Source: an uncultured Burkholderiaceae bacterium
GTDB lineage: Bacteria; Pseudomonadota; Gammaproteobacteria; Burkholderiales; Burkholderiaceae_F
Reading direction: 5' to 3'
Assembly (NCBI GenBank): GCA_937936215.1
Contig: CALGWX010000143.1
Location: forward strand, 1-5,668
DNA: 5,668 nt
A model generated the notes under the pieces. The model saw nothing but the letters and a program-made list of their open reading frames with translations, searched no databases and had not been told where the DNA came from. Shown piece by piece: positions 1 through 5,647 of the stretch (the stretch's first letter is position 1; each line of letters starts with the position of its first letter). Position numbers and translations under genes: made by a program.

Positions 1-366
1 GCCCTCGACCGGCTCCAACTCGACGATGCCCACCCCGTCGGCGTTGCGATGCACGCCGCCCTCGAACGCGACTCGCCGCCCGCCCACCGTCAGCACGCAC
101 TGCAACGGCGCTGGCGCGTCGCCGCGCGCGAGCGCCTGCGCGACGGCGGCGTCGAGGCCGGCGTCGAGCCGGGACAACGGCGCGCCGAGCAGCGCCGCGA
201 CCGGCACGCCGAGCAGCGGTTCGGCATTGAGCGTGGCCTGCAGCACGGTGCGCGCCTCGTCGACCACCAGCAGGGCGCCATGCGGCTGCACCGAGCCGGC
301 GAGGTGGATCAGCTCGCGCTCGCAGTTGGTGAGATCGGCCTCACCGAAGGCCGGGCTATCCAGCAC
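1..366 (-). CDS. bphP: Bacteriophytochrome, N-terminal PAS domain (partial, 3' end outside window)
   Basis: This is the start of a biliverdin-binding red/far-red photoreceptor histidine kinase or related phytochrome; 122 codons are visible and the frame is open at the window edge. The N-terminus reads DLTNCERELIHLAGSVQPHG (residues 11-30). This is the bacteriophytochrome signature: a cysteine at residue 15, where family members covalently attach biliverdin, followed by the conserved QPHG (27-30). Residues about 31-122 fit the rest of the phytochrome PAS fold and end in VGIVELEPVEG, typical of the PAS-GAF junction. The GAF, PHY and output domains lie beyond the window. The start is GTG at 366-364, the first start-type codon after the in-frame ppsR stop, with AGGGGA seven bases upstream. 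It lies 108 bp downstream of ppsR on the same strand, so co-transcription is likely. In Rhodopseudomonas palustris and Bradyrhizobium such a neighbour relieves PpsR repression under far-red light; the same role here is inferred. The output-domain type cannot be seen. Confidence 0.9.
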   Translation of the reverse strand, partial: MLDSPAFGEADLTNCERELIHLAGSVQPHGALLVVDEARTVLQATLNAEPLLGVPVAALLGAPLSRLDAGLDAAVAQALARGDAPAPLQCVLTVGGRRVAFEGGVHRNADGVGIVELEPVEG

Positions 367-474
367 CGCGTCGTCCCCTGATGGCGGCTTGCGCCGTGCG
401 GCCGGATCTTCCGCCCGGCCTGCTGATCGATTTCTCGTGCCGCGGCAGCCAGCCCGCGGCGATCCCTGCGGATG
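367..474 (-). other. ppsR-bphP spacer, open in the shared frame
   Basis: This 108-bp gap lies between the ppsR TAG (477-475) and the bphP GTG. It is exactly 36 codons long and has no stop in the frame common to both genes, so reading through one TAG would join PpsR to the phytochrome. At this GC content an open stretch of 36 codons is not surprising by chance. I see no terminator hairpin with a T-tract and no TGT-N12-ACA operator. The only element I can support is the Shine-Dalgarno near its end, so bphP probably shares the ppsR transcript. Confidence 0.5.
374..379 (-). promoter_or_regulatory. Ribosome binding site for bphP
   Basis: On the minus strand AGGGGA stands seven bases before the GTG at 366-364. 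The reading frame upstream of that GTG has no ATG, GTG or TTG back to the ppsR stop at 477-475, so this site and the GTG together decide the bphP start. The match to the anti-Shine-Dalgarno is moderate. Confidence 0.55.
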
Positions 475-1899
475 CTAGTGTGATTCCTCGCCAGCCGGCG
501 GCGTCGCCTCGCCGCCGGCGATCAGGCGGTGCCGCTGCAACCGCAGCTGAAGGCTGTGACGTGTCACGCCGAGCAGATCGGCGGCGGCGACGAGGTCGCC
601 CCCGCACTGGTGCATCGCGGCGACGATGAAGTGCCGCTCGGCCAGATCGGTGACCTGGCGCAGCAACGTGGGCAAGGGCGCCTCGCCCATCTGCAGCGAA
701 AGATGCTCGACCGCATGAGTGAGCTGCTCCAGCACCGGCCTGACCACCGGCGACGGTTCCGCCGCCCGGCGCAGGGTGAAGCCAATTCGTTCCTGGTCGG
801 ATTCCTCCAGCAGCGCGGCGGAGATCTCGACTTCACAGGTGCCCGCAGGACTGCGCATGACGGTGCGCAGTTGCGGCGCGATGCCGCGGCTGCGCACCTC
901 GGCCAGGATCGCCGCCGGGTCGCCTTCGAACTCGCCCAGCCAGCGCCCCAGCGGCTGGCCGCGGGCGTCTGACTCGTCGGCCAGACCGCACAACTCCAGG
1001 AAGGCCGGATTGGCCATCAGGATGCGCCCAGCGGCGTCGGTGATGACGATGCCGTCGGGGATGCGCGCGACCAGTTCGGCCAGCGGCGCGGCGCCTTGGC
1101 GCTCCGGTGCCTCGGCCCGCCGCACCCGCACCAGCAGGTGCAGCGCGCCGTCGCTTCGGAACGGCACCGCCGAGATCGCGGCGCTGATGGCCTGGTTGGC
1201 GAGCCGCGCTCGGGCCTCGGCGGGTCGCCCCGACTCGCGCGCCTGCACCAGCAGCGCCTGCACGCCGGGCCGGCTGGCGCGGTCGGCCAGCAGCGTGACC
1301 GAGCGGCCAATGAGCGTCTCCACCGGCGCCTCGAACAGTTGCGTGGCGGCGCGGTTGGCCTCGACGACGTTGAGCGTCTGCGCATCGACCACCAGCACGG
1401 CATCGGTGGCGGCCTGGAACAGCAGCCGGTAGCGCGACTCCGCCTGCCGCTTCTTCCAGTACTCGCGCTCCATCTGCTGCTGCGTATCGGCGAAGCGCTG
1501 CTGGATCGCCGCCACCGCGCGCAGGTCGCGACCCACCGCCAACAGCGGGCCGTATTCGCCGAGCCGGATCGCCGCGTAGGCCACGGGCACGTCGACCCCG
1601 CCCATCGGCACGTTGACTTCGCGGCGGCGCGACACGCCGGTGTCGACCGCCTCTTGCAGCAGCAGCTCGATCTTGCCGCGGGTCTCGTCGCTGGCGGTTT
1701 CGGTCCAGCGGCGGCCGATCCACTGCTCGACGGCCTCGGGCAACGGCTCGCGGCCGCCGATGGCGACGTTGCGGATCACGCCGCTGACGTCGACGACCAG
1801 CGCGATATCCCCCGCCACCGACGCAAACGTTTGCGCCAGTTCAGGTGCCAGCTGGGACAGGGCACCGAGATCGGCCGGCTTTGCCGGCGGCTTGGTCAA
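475..1899 (-). CDS. ppsR: Photosynthesis repressor PpsR/CrtJ (multi-PAS, Fis-type HTH)
   Basis: This cytoplasmic transcription factor represses bacteriochlorophyll, carotenoid and antenna genes in purple bacteria. The TTG start gives 474 aa, close to the family's usual size of about 465. Architecture: N-terminal PAS-like domain about 15-125 (ALVVDVSGVIRNVAIGG); amphipathic Q-linker about 127-160 (AAIQQRFADTQQQMEREYW); PAS about 160-262 (YRLLFQAATDAVLVVDAQTL); PAS about 275-380 (IPDGIVITDAAGRILMANPA); Fis-type helix-turn-helix about 415-460 (GGDLVAAADLLGVTRHSLQL). I chose TTG at 1899-1897 because AGGAG stands seven bases before it; the upstream in-frame ATG at 2001 would add 34 residues that do not resemble the family N-terminus. 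The cysteines are C304, C355 and C432 only. C432 lies in the HTH, where Rhodobacter CrtJ/PpsR has its redox cysteine, but there is none near residue 250, the site of its described partner. It sits between bchP and bphP. Family assignment is firm; redox or light control is inferred. Confidence 0.93.
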   Translation of the reverse strand: MTKPPAKPADLGALSQLAPELAQTFASVAGDIALVVDVSGVIRNVAIGGREPLPEAVEQWIGRRWTETASDETRGKIELLLQEAVDTGVSRRREVNVPMGGVDVPVAYAAIRLGEYGPLLAVGRDLRAVAAIQQRFADTQQQMEREYWKKRQAESRYRLLFQAATDAVLVVDAQTLNVVEANRAATQLFEAPVETLIGRSVTLLADRASRPGVQALLVQARESGRPAEARARLANQAISAAISAVPFRSDGALHLLVRVRRAEAPERQGAAPLAELVARIPDGIVITDAAGRILMANPAFLELCGLADESDARGQPLGRWLGEFEGDPAAILAEVRSRGIAPQLRTVMRSPAGTCEVEISAALLEESDQERIGFTLRRAAEPSPVVRPVLEQLTHAVEHLSLQMGEAPLPTLLRQVTDLAERHFIVAAMHQCGGDLVAAADLLGVTRHSLQLRLQRHRLIAGGEATPPAGEESH

Positions 1900-1906
1900 G
1901 GTCAAT

Positions 1907-1911
1907 CTCCT
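1907..1911 (-). promoter_or_regulatory. Ribosome binding site deciding the ppsR TTG start
   Basis: AGGAG (within AGAGGAG) on the minus strand stands seven bases before the TTG at 1899-1897. Another in-frame TTG at 1905-1903 is only one base away from the site and is an unlikely start. No comparable site precedes the upstream in-frame ATG at 2001. Confidence 0.75.
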
Positions 1912-1988
1912 CTGGGCGCAATGCGCCGCGCCCACCGACCGCGGGACGGCCCGAAGCAGGCCGCCAGCCACGGTTCGCCGCCGCGCCG

Positions 1989-2028
1989 GGACGCACGCCA
2001 CGGGTTTGGAGCGGCGATTCGTGCGTCC
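1989..2028 (-). repeat. Perfect 9-bp inverted repeat in the ppsR leader
   Basis: GGACGCACG at 1989-1997 is the exact reverse complement of CGTGCGTCC at 2020-2028, separated by 22 bases. In a minus-strand transcript it would form a GC-rich stem about 90 nt before the ppsR start. No T-tract follows on either strand, so it is not an ordinary intrinsic terminator. It could be a leader hairpin or a widely spaced protein-binding dyad. The repeat itself is certain; its function is unknown. Confidence 0.6.
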
Positions 2029-2073
2029 TACCGCCCACGGCGTTTGCCTTGGACACGATCAAGACAGGGTCGA

Positions 2074-2090
2074 TGTTAGATCACATGACA
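2074..2090. promoter_or_regulatory. Possible degenerate PpsR-type operator (TGT-N11-ACA)
   Basis: TGTTAGATCACATGACA has the TGT...ACA ends of a PpsR/CrtJ operator, but the spacing is 11 (or 13, using the next ACA at 2090-2092) instead of the usual 12. Positions 1-3 and 15-17 are symmetric; the interior is only partly so. It lies in the AT-richer part of the ppsR leader, where autoregulation would act. The spacing mismatch keeps this tentative. Confidence 0.25.
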
Positions 2091-2107
2091 CACTCGCGTG
2101 ATGAAAA

Positions 2108-2117
2108 GAATCGATTC
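2108..2117. repeat. 10-bp perfect palindrome GAATCGATTC
   Basis: This is a loopless 10-bp palindrome between bchP and ppsR, followed on the minus strand by TTTTCAT. With no loop it cannot be a standard terminator. It may be a small protein-binding site or chance; it marks the start of the AT-richer part of the leader. Confidence 0.25.
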
Positions 2118-2196
2118 AGCAGGACTTCGGCGCGGCCACGGCTGCGGCGACGGCCGGTCGGCTCGGTGGGCGGGCGGCACGCTTGGGCCATGGCGT

Positions 2197-3381
2197 TCAG
2201 GTGCGGGCCAGCCCGAGCAGATGGGCGACGTCCTTGAAGAAGATGCGCGCATGCGCCAGCGGGCGGGCGCGCACCAGTTTCTTGTGCATGTAGGCCTGCC
2301 AGGTGAGCTGCTGCACGTCGGGGTCGCGGCAGATGCTCACGAAGCGCTCGCGGCGCGCGTCGCTGCAATACCAGAAGCGCTGCATCAAACCGAGCACCCA
2401 GAACACCCGCCCGTGCTCGCGCATGAAGCGGCGCCGCACCTGCGCCAGCGCGCGGGCATCGCCGCGGGCGAGGAACTCGTCGACGGCCACTGCGGCCATC
2501 CGGCCGCTGGCCATCGCGTAGTAGATGCCCTCGCCGGAGGCCGGCGCCACCACGCCGGCGGCATCGCCGGCCAACACGAGGTCGCGGCCGTTGTCCCAGC
2601 GCCGCCGCGGCCGCAGCGGAATCGGCGCGCCTTCGCGGCGCAGCGTCTGTACGGCGTGCAGGCCGCTCGCCTCGCGCAGCCGCGTGACCGCGCTGCGCAC
2701 CGAGAAGCCCTTGCAGGCCGTGCCGGAACCGACGCTGGTGGTGGGGCCGTGCGGGAACACCCAGCCGTAGAAATCGGGCGAGATCGCGCCGCGATAGACG
2801 ACGTCGCAACGACTGCCGTCGAAGTCCGCCGCGCCGGGCGCCGGCGAGCAGACGATCTCGTGGTAGGCGAACACGCAGGGCACCTCTTCCTGCGGCAGGG
2901 CCTGCCGTGCCACCGCCGAGCGGGCGCCGTCGGCGCCAACGATGGCACGCGCGCGCACGCGGGCTTCGGCGCCGTCGGCATCGCGGTAGTGAACGACGCT
3001 GACGCCGTCGGCGTCGCGCTCCAGGCGCTCGAACGTGCCGGTGCGGCGCGTAGCGCCGGCGGCCGCGGCGCGGTTGCGCAGCCATTCGTCGAAGTGCTCG
3101 CGGTCGACCATGCCGACGAAGCCGCCGTCGATCGGCATCGCCACCCGGCGGTCCGAGGGCGAGACCATGCGCGCCGAGGTGATGCGCGCCACCAGCAGCG
3201 ACTCCGGGATCGCGAACTGCTCGATCAGCGCCGGCGGAATCGCGCCGCCGCAGGGCTTGATGCGGCCGGCGCGGTCCAGCAGCAGCACGCTGCGGCCGGC
3301 GCGCGCCAGCTCGGTGGCCGCCGTGGCGCCCGCGGGGCCGCCGCCGATCACGGCGACATCGAACGTGCGCGTGCCAGTCAT
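2197..3381 (-). CDS. bchP: Geranylgeranyl reductase BchP
   Basis: This flavoprotein reduces the geranylgeranyl tail of bacteriochlorophyll a (or geranylgeranyl diphosphate) stepwise to phytyl using NADPH, the last step of bacteriochlorophyll a synthesis, at the membrane. The protein is 394 aa, normal for BchP/ChlP. Visible features: N-terminal Rossmann FAD motif FDVAVIGGGPAGATAATELA (7-26); the family PCGGAIPP loop (43-50); a conserved central segment SPDFYGWVFPHGPTTSVGSG (201-220); and the second FAD-contacting motif LVLAGDAAGVVAPASGEGI (268-286), whose GD is characteristic of the superfamily. The start is ATG at 3381-3379, with GAGGG overlapping the upstream stop, 11 bases away, a slightly long spacing. 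It lies 14 bp after the PucC-like gene, so it belongs to the same unit. Archaeal-type lipid geranylgeranyl reductases are distant relatives, but the neighbours and motifs favour BchP. Confidence 0.95.
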   Translation of the reverse strand: MTGTRTFDVAVIGGGPAGATAATELARAGRSVLLLDRAGRIKPCGGAIPPALIEQFAIPESLLVARITSARMVSPSDRRVAMPIDGGFVGMVDREHFDEWLRNRAAAAGATRRTGTFERLERDADGVSVVHYRDADGAEARVRARAIVGADGARSAVARQALPQEEVPCVFAYHEIVCSPAPGAADFDGSRCDVVYRGAISPDFYGWVFPHGPTTSVGSGTACKGFSVRSAVTRLREASGLHAVQTLRREGAPIPLRPRRRWDNGRDLVLAGDAAGVVAPASGEGIYYAMASGRMAAVAVDEFLARGDARALAQVRRRFMREHGRVFWVLGLMQRFWYCSDARRERFVSICRDPDVQQLTWQAYMHKKLVRARPLAHARIFFKDVAHLLGLART

Positions 3382-3392
3382 CGCTGCCGCTG

Positions 3393-3397
3393 CCCTC
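3393..3397 (-). promoter_or_regulatory. Likely ribosome binding site for bchP
   Basis: GAGGG overlaps the stop codon of the upstream PucC-like gene and stands 11 bases before the bchP ATG. The overlap suggests that translation of bchP depends on ribosomes finishing the upstream gene. Confidence 0.4.
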
Positions 3398-4742
3398 AAA
3401 TTCCCGGCCCGCTGCCGGCGCGCGCGGCCGCCACCGCGAACGGCGCCGCCGCTGGCCGCGCCCGCTCGATCACCCGCAGCGCCAACGCGGTGGCCAGCAG
3501 GAACAGCAGGCCTTCGAGCGCAAACACGGTCGCGTAGGCCAGCGCCGGCGAGCCGAGCAGCGCGCGGGCGATGTCGCTCGCCATCGTGCCAAGGAAGCCG
3601 CCGATGCCGAAGGCCACCGCCTGCGCCGCGCCCCACAGGCCCATGCGCACGCCTTCGCGCGCCGCGCGGCCACAGTCGACCAGCCCCATCATCGAGCCGA
3701 TGGCGGCCACCGCGAAGACGCCATTGGCCACGCCGAGCGCGAACACGAACGGTTGCAGCGCGAGCGGCGGCCCGGCCAGCCCGACCGCGGCCAACGCCAG
3801 CAGGGCCAGCGCCGAAGCGACGCAGCCGGCCACCGTCCACGCCGGCATCGAGCCGAAGCGACGGCCACCGATGCCGCTGCCGAGCAGGCCGACCGTCACC
3901 ATGCCGAGCAGCACGCCACTGTGCTGCATGCCGGCCAGTTGCGTCGACGCGCCCGGGGTCATGCCAAAGACGGTGCCGGCGAACGGCTCCAGGATCAGGT
4001 CCTGCGCGCTGTAGGCCAGCATCGAGACGAAGATGAAGATCGCGAAGCGGCGCGACTGCGGCTCGGCCCACACCTGCGCCAGCGCGAGGCGGAACGGTGT
4101 CTTGGCGGCCTCGGGCGCGAGGTCGCGCGCGGTGCGCTCACCGCGGCCCTCGATTCCCCAGACCGCGACGACGGTGAGCGCCAGCGCGATCGAAGCCACC
4201 GTCGCGGTCACCGCCGCCAGCCGCGCCGGCGAATAGGGGTCGAGGAAGTGGCCGGCCAGGCCGGCGGTGACGATGAAGCCGCAGATCATCATCACCCAGG
4301 TGGTCGTTGCCGCCGCCGCGCGGCGCTGGGCGTCGACGCGCTTGGCCAGCAGCACCAGCAGCGCGGTGCCACTGGCGCCGACGCCGATGCCGATCAGCAC
4401 GAAGGCCAACACCGCCAGTGCGATGCCCAGCAGCGGGCTCGCCGCCATCAGCGCCACCGCCAGCGCCGCGCCGACCCCTCCCGCCGCCAGCACCGCCATG
4501 CCGCCGACGATCCACGGCGTGCGCCGGCCGCCGACGTCGGAGCCATAGCCCAGGCGCGGCCGCAGCACCTGCAGCGCATAGTGCAGCGCCACCAGCGCGC
4601 CCGGCAGCATCGCCGGCAGCGCGAGTTCCACGACCATCACCCGATTCATCGTCGAGGTCGTGAGCACGACGATGGCGCCGAGCGCCGTCTGCACCAGCCC
4701 GAGGCGGACGATGCCCACCCAGCCGAGCGGCCGCGCGGTCAT
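3396..4742 (-). CDS. bch2: PucC/LhaA-family (BCD) membrane protein, Bch2/ORF428-like
   Basis: This is a polytopic inner-membrane protein of the bacteriochlorophyll-delivery branch of the major facilitator superfamily, which includes PucC, LhaA and R. capsulatus ORF428. Relatives take part in light-harvesting complex assembly, probably by handling newly made pigment; transport has not been clearly shown. The protein is 448 aa with many hydrophobic segments, for example about 8-30, 43-60, 78-100, 105-132, 148-165, 176-196, 234-250, 272-290, 302-322, 330-353, 370-390 and 400-422, consistent with 12 helices. Family-type features are LRPRLGYGSDVGGRRTPWIV (60-79, the loop 2-3 MFS motif) and SAQDLILEPFAGTVFGMTPG (245-264). 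The ATG at 4742 overlaps the bchG stop as ATGA, giving translational coupling; GGGGG four bases upstream is a weak ribosome site. Position between bchG and bchP matches ORF428 of R. capsulatus. The exact role is inferred from position. Confidence 0.9.
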   Translation of the reverse strand: MTARPLGWVGIVRLGLVQTALGAIVVLTTSTMNRVMVVELALPAMLPGALVALHYALQVLRPRLGYGSDVGGRRTPWIVGGMAVLAAGGVGAALAVALMAASPLLGIALAVLAFVLIGIGVGASGTALLVLLAKRVDAQRRAAAATTTWVMMICGFIVTAGLAGHFLDPYSPARLAAVTATVASIALALTVVAVWGIEGRGERTARDLAPEAAKTPFRLALAQVWAEPQSRRFAIFIFVSMLAYSAQDLILEPFAGTVFGMTPGASTQLAGMQHSGVLLGMVTVGLLGSGIGGRRFGSMPAWTVAGCVASALALLALAAVGLAGPPLALQPFVFALGVANGVFAVAAIGSMMGLVDCGRAAREGVRMGLWGAAQAVAFGIGGFLGTMASDIARALLGSPALAYATVFALEGLLFLLATALALRVIERARPAAAPFAVAAARAGSGPGI

Positions 4743-5647
4743 ACCGCCCCCACGATGCCGCGCAGCGCGAAGGCCGCCGCCAGCATGCCGAGCACGAAGA
4801 AGTTGACGCCGAGCGCGCTGTACCACAGCGCCCGCTCGCGCGGCCGGCGCAGGAAGTGCCCCATCATCGCCAGCTGCACGGCGAGCAGCATCGCCACCAC
4901 CGCCGCGTGCGTTGGCGCGCCCCAAAGCAGCAGCATCGCCACCACCGCCGCCTGCGGCAGCGCCATCGTCAGGCAGGCCACGCGCGCCGCGGCCTCGGGG
5001 CCCAGGCGCACCGGCAGCGAGCCGACCCCCATGCGGCGATCGCCGGCCATCGACTTGAAGTCGTTCAGGGTCATGATCCCGTGCGCGCCGGCGCTGTACA
5101 GCAGCGCCACGACCAGGATGCGCGCATCGGGCACCGCGGCGGCGATCACGGAGGCGCCACTGACCCACGCCAGCCCCTCGTACGACAGGCCGACGGCCGC
5201 GTTGCCCCACCAGCCGTTGCGCTTCAGGCGCACCGGCGGCGCGCTGTAGGCCCAGGCGAGCAGCAGCCCGATCGATGCCCACAGCAGCACCCACGGCCCC
5301 AGCGCCGCTGCCACCCCCATCGACAGCAGGCTGCCGGCCAGCGCGATGTACAGCCCCCAGCGGCCGGCGATCCGCCCCGAGGGGATCGGCCGCTGCGGCT
5401 CGTTGATGGCGTCGACGTGGCGGTCGAACCAGTCGTTGATCGCCTGGCTGGTCGCGCAAAGCAGCGGGCCGGCGAGCAGCACGCCGAGCGCCACCACCGC
5501 CCAGTCGCGTTCGAGCGCGCCGCCGGCCGAGACCGCGCCGCAGCCGAACGCCCACATCGGCGGAAACCACGTGATCGGCTTGGCGAGTTCGAGCACCGCC
5601 GCCGGCGACGGGGGCGGGGCGAGCGCACGCGCGGCAGACTCGGCCAT
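4739..5647 (-). CDS. bchG: Bacteriochlorophyll synthase BchG (UbiA prenyltransferase)
   Basis: This membrane enzyme esterifies bacteriochlorophyllide a with geranylgeranyl (or phytyl) diphosphate to give bacteriochlorophyll a. The protein is 302 aa, normal for the family. It has the two Asp-rich UbiA motifs: NDWFDRHVDAINEPQRPIPS (71-90), the Mg-diphosphate binding site, and LNDFKSMAGDRRMGVGSLPV (194-213). The N-terminal segment LELAKPITWFPPMWAFGCG (19-37) is typical of BchG/ChlG. About eight or nine hydrophobic helices follow the UbiA pattern. The start is the ATG at 5647-5645; the same frame has a TAG at 5659-5657, so the start cannot lie far upstream. No strong Shine-Dalgarno is visible. 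The stop overlaps the next start (ATGA), and bchG leads the bchG-bch2-bchP unit in this window. ChlG is the nearest alternative, but the bacterial cluster context favours BchG. Confidence 0.96.
   Translation of the reverse strand: MAESAARALAPPPSPAAVLELAKPITWFPPMWAFGCGAVSAGGALERDWAVVALGVLLAGPLLCATSQAINDWFDRHVDAINEPQRPIPSGRIAGRWGLYIALAGSLLSMGVAAALGPWVLLWASIGLLLAWAYSAPPVRLKRNGWWGNAAVGLSYEGLAWVSGASVIAAAVPDARILVVALLYSAGAHGIMTLNDFKSMAGDRRMGVGSLPVRLGPEAAARVACLTMALPQAAVVAMLLLWGAPTHAAVVAMLLAVQLAMMGHFLRRPRERALWYSALGVNFFVLGMLAAAFALRGIVGAV

Larger units (their letters stand above)
1900..2196 (-). other. bchP-ppsR intergenic region / ppsR leader
   Basis: This 297-bp stretch has no convincing gene on either strand. 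The short open frames across it are uninterrupted only because of the high GC content and resemble no family I know. It holds the ppsR ribosome binding site, a 9-bp inverted repeat (1989-2028), a TGT-N11-ACA element (2074-2090) and a 10-bp palindrome (2108-2117). The part at about 2041-2120 is visibly more AT-rich than its surroundings, which fits a promoter region. I cannot name a confident -35/-10 pair: TAACAT around 2072-2077 on the minus strand is a possible -10 but lacks a good -35. No intrinsic terminator is visible after bchP. Confidence 0.6.

Noticed and set aside
26..478. Plus-strand open frames opposite bphP (26-478 and 49-381)
   Set aside because: They give low-complexity Arg/Ser/Ala-rich products with no family features, and the opposite strand encodes a recognisable phytochrome PAS domain.
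1900..2001. N-terminal extension of ppsR to the ATG at 2001 (34 extra residues)
   Set aside because: The extra residues are Arg/Ala-rich and unlike PpsR N-termini. A clear AGGAG stands seven bases before the TTG at 1899, and no Shine-Dalgarno precedes 2001. The inverted repeat would also lie across this start.
1841..2062. Small 73-codon gene in the ppsR leader (TTG start near 2062)
   Set aside because: It has no Shine-Dalgarno, overlaps the ppsR start in another frame, and has a composition typical of random GC-rich frames.
2117..2196. Intrinsic terminator after bchP
   Set aside because: The only GC-rich pairing (CGGCC with GGCCG across a 14-nt loop) is short and has no following T-tract on the minus strand.
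2081..3085. Minus-strand open frame overlapping bchP in another frame
   Set aside because: It is Arg/Ala-rich with no motifs, while the bchP frame carries both FAD motifs over the same DNA.
2098..3537. Long plus-strand open frame opposite bchP
   Set aside because: It is antisense to bchP, rich in His, Arg and Ala, and arises from the codon bias of the real gene on the other strand. The same applies to 3753-5249, opposite bch2 and bchG.
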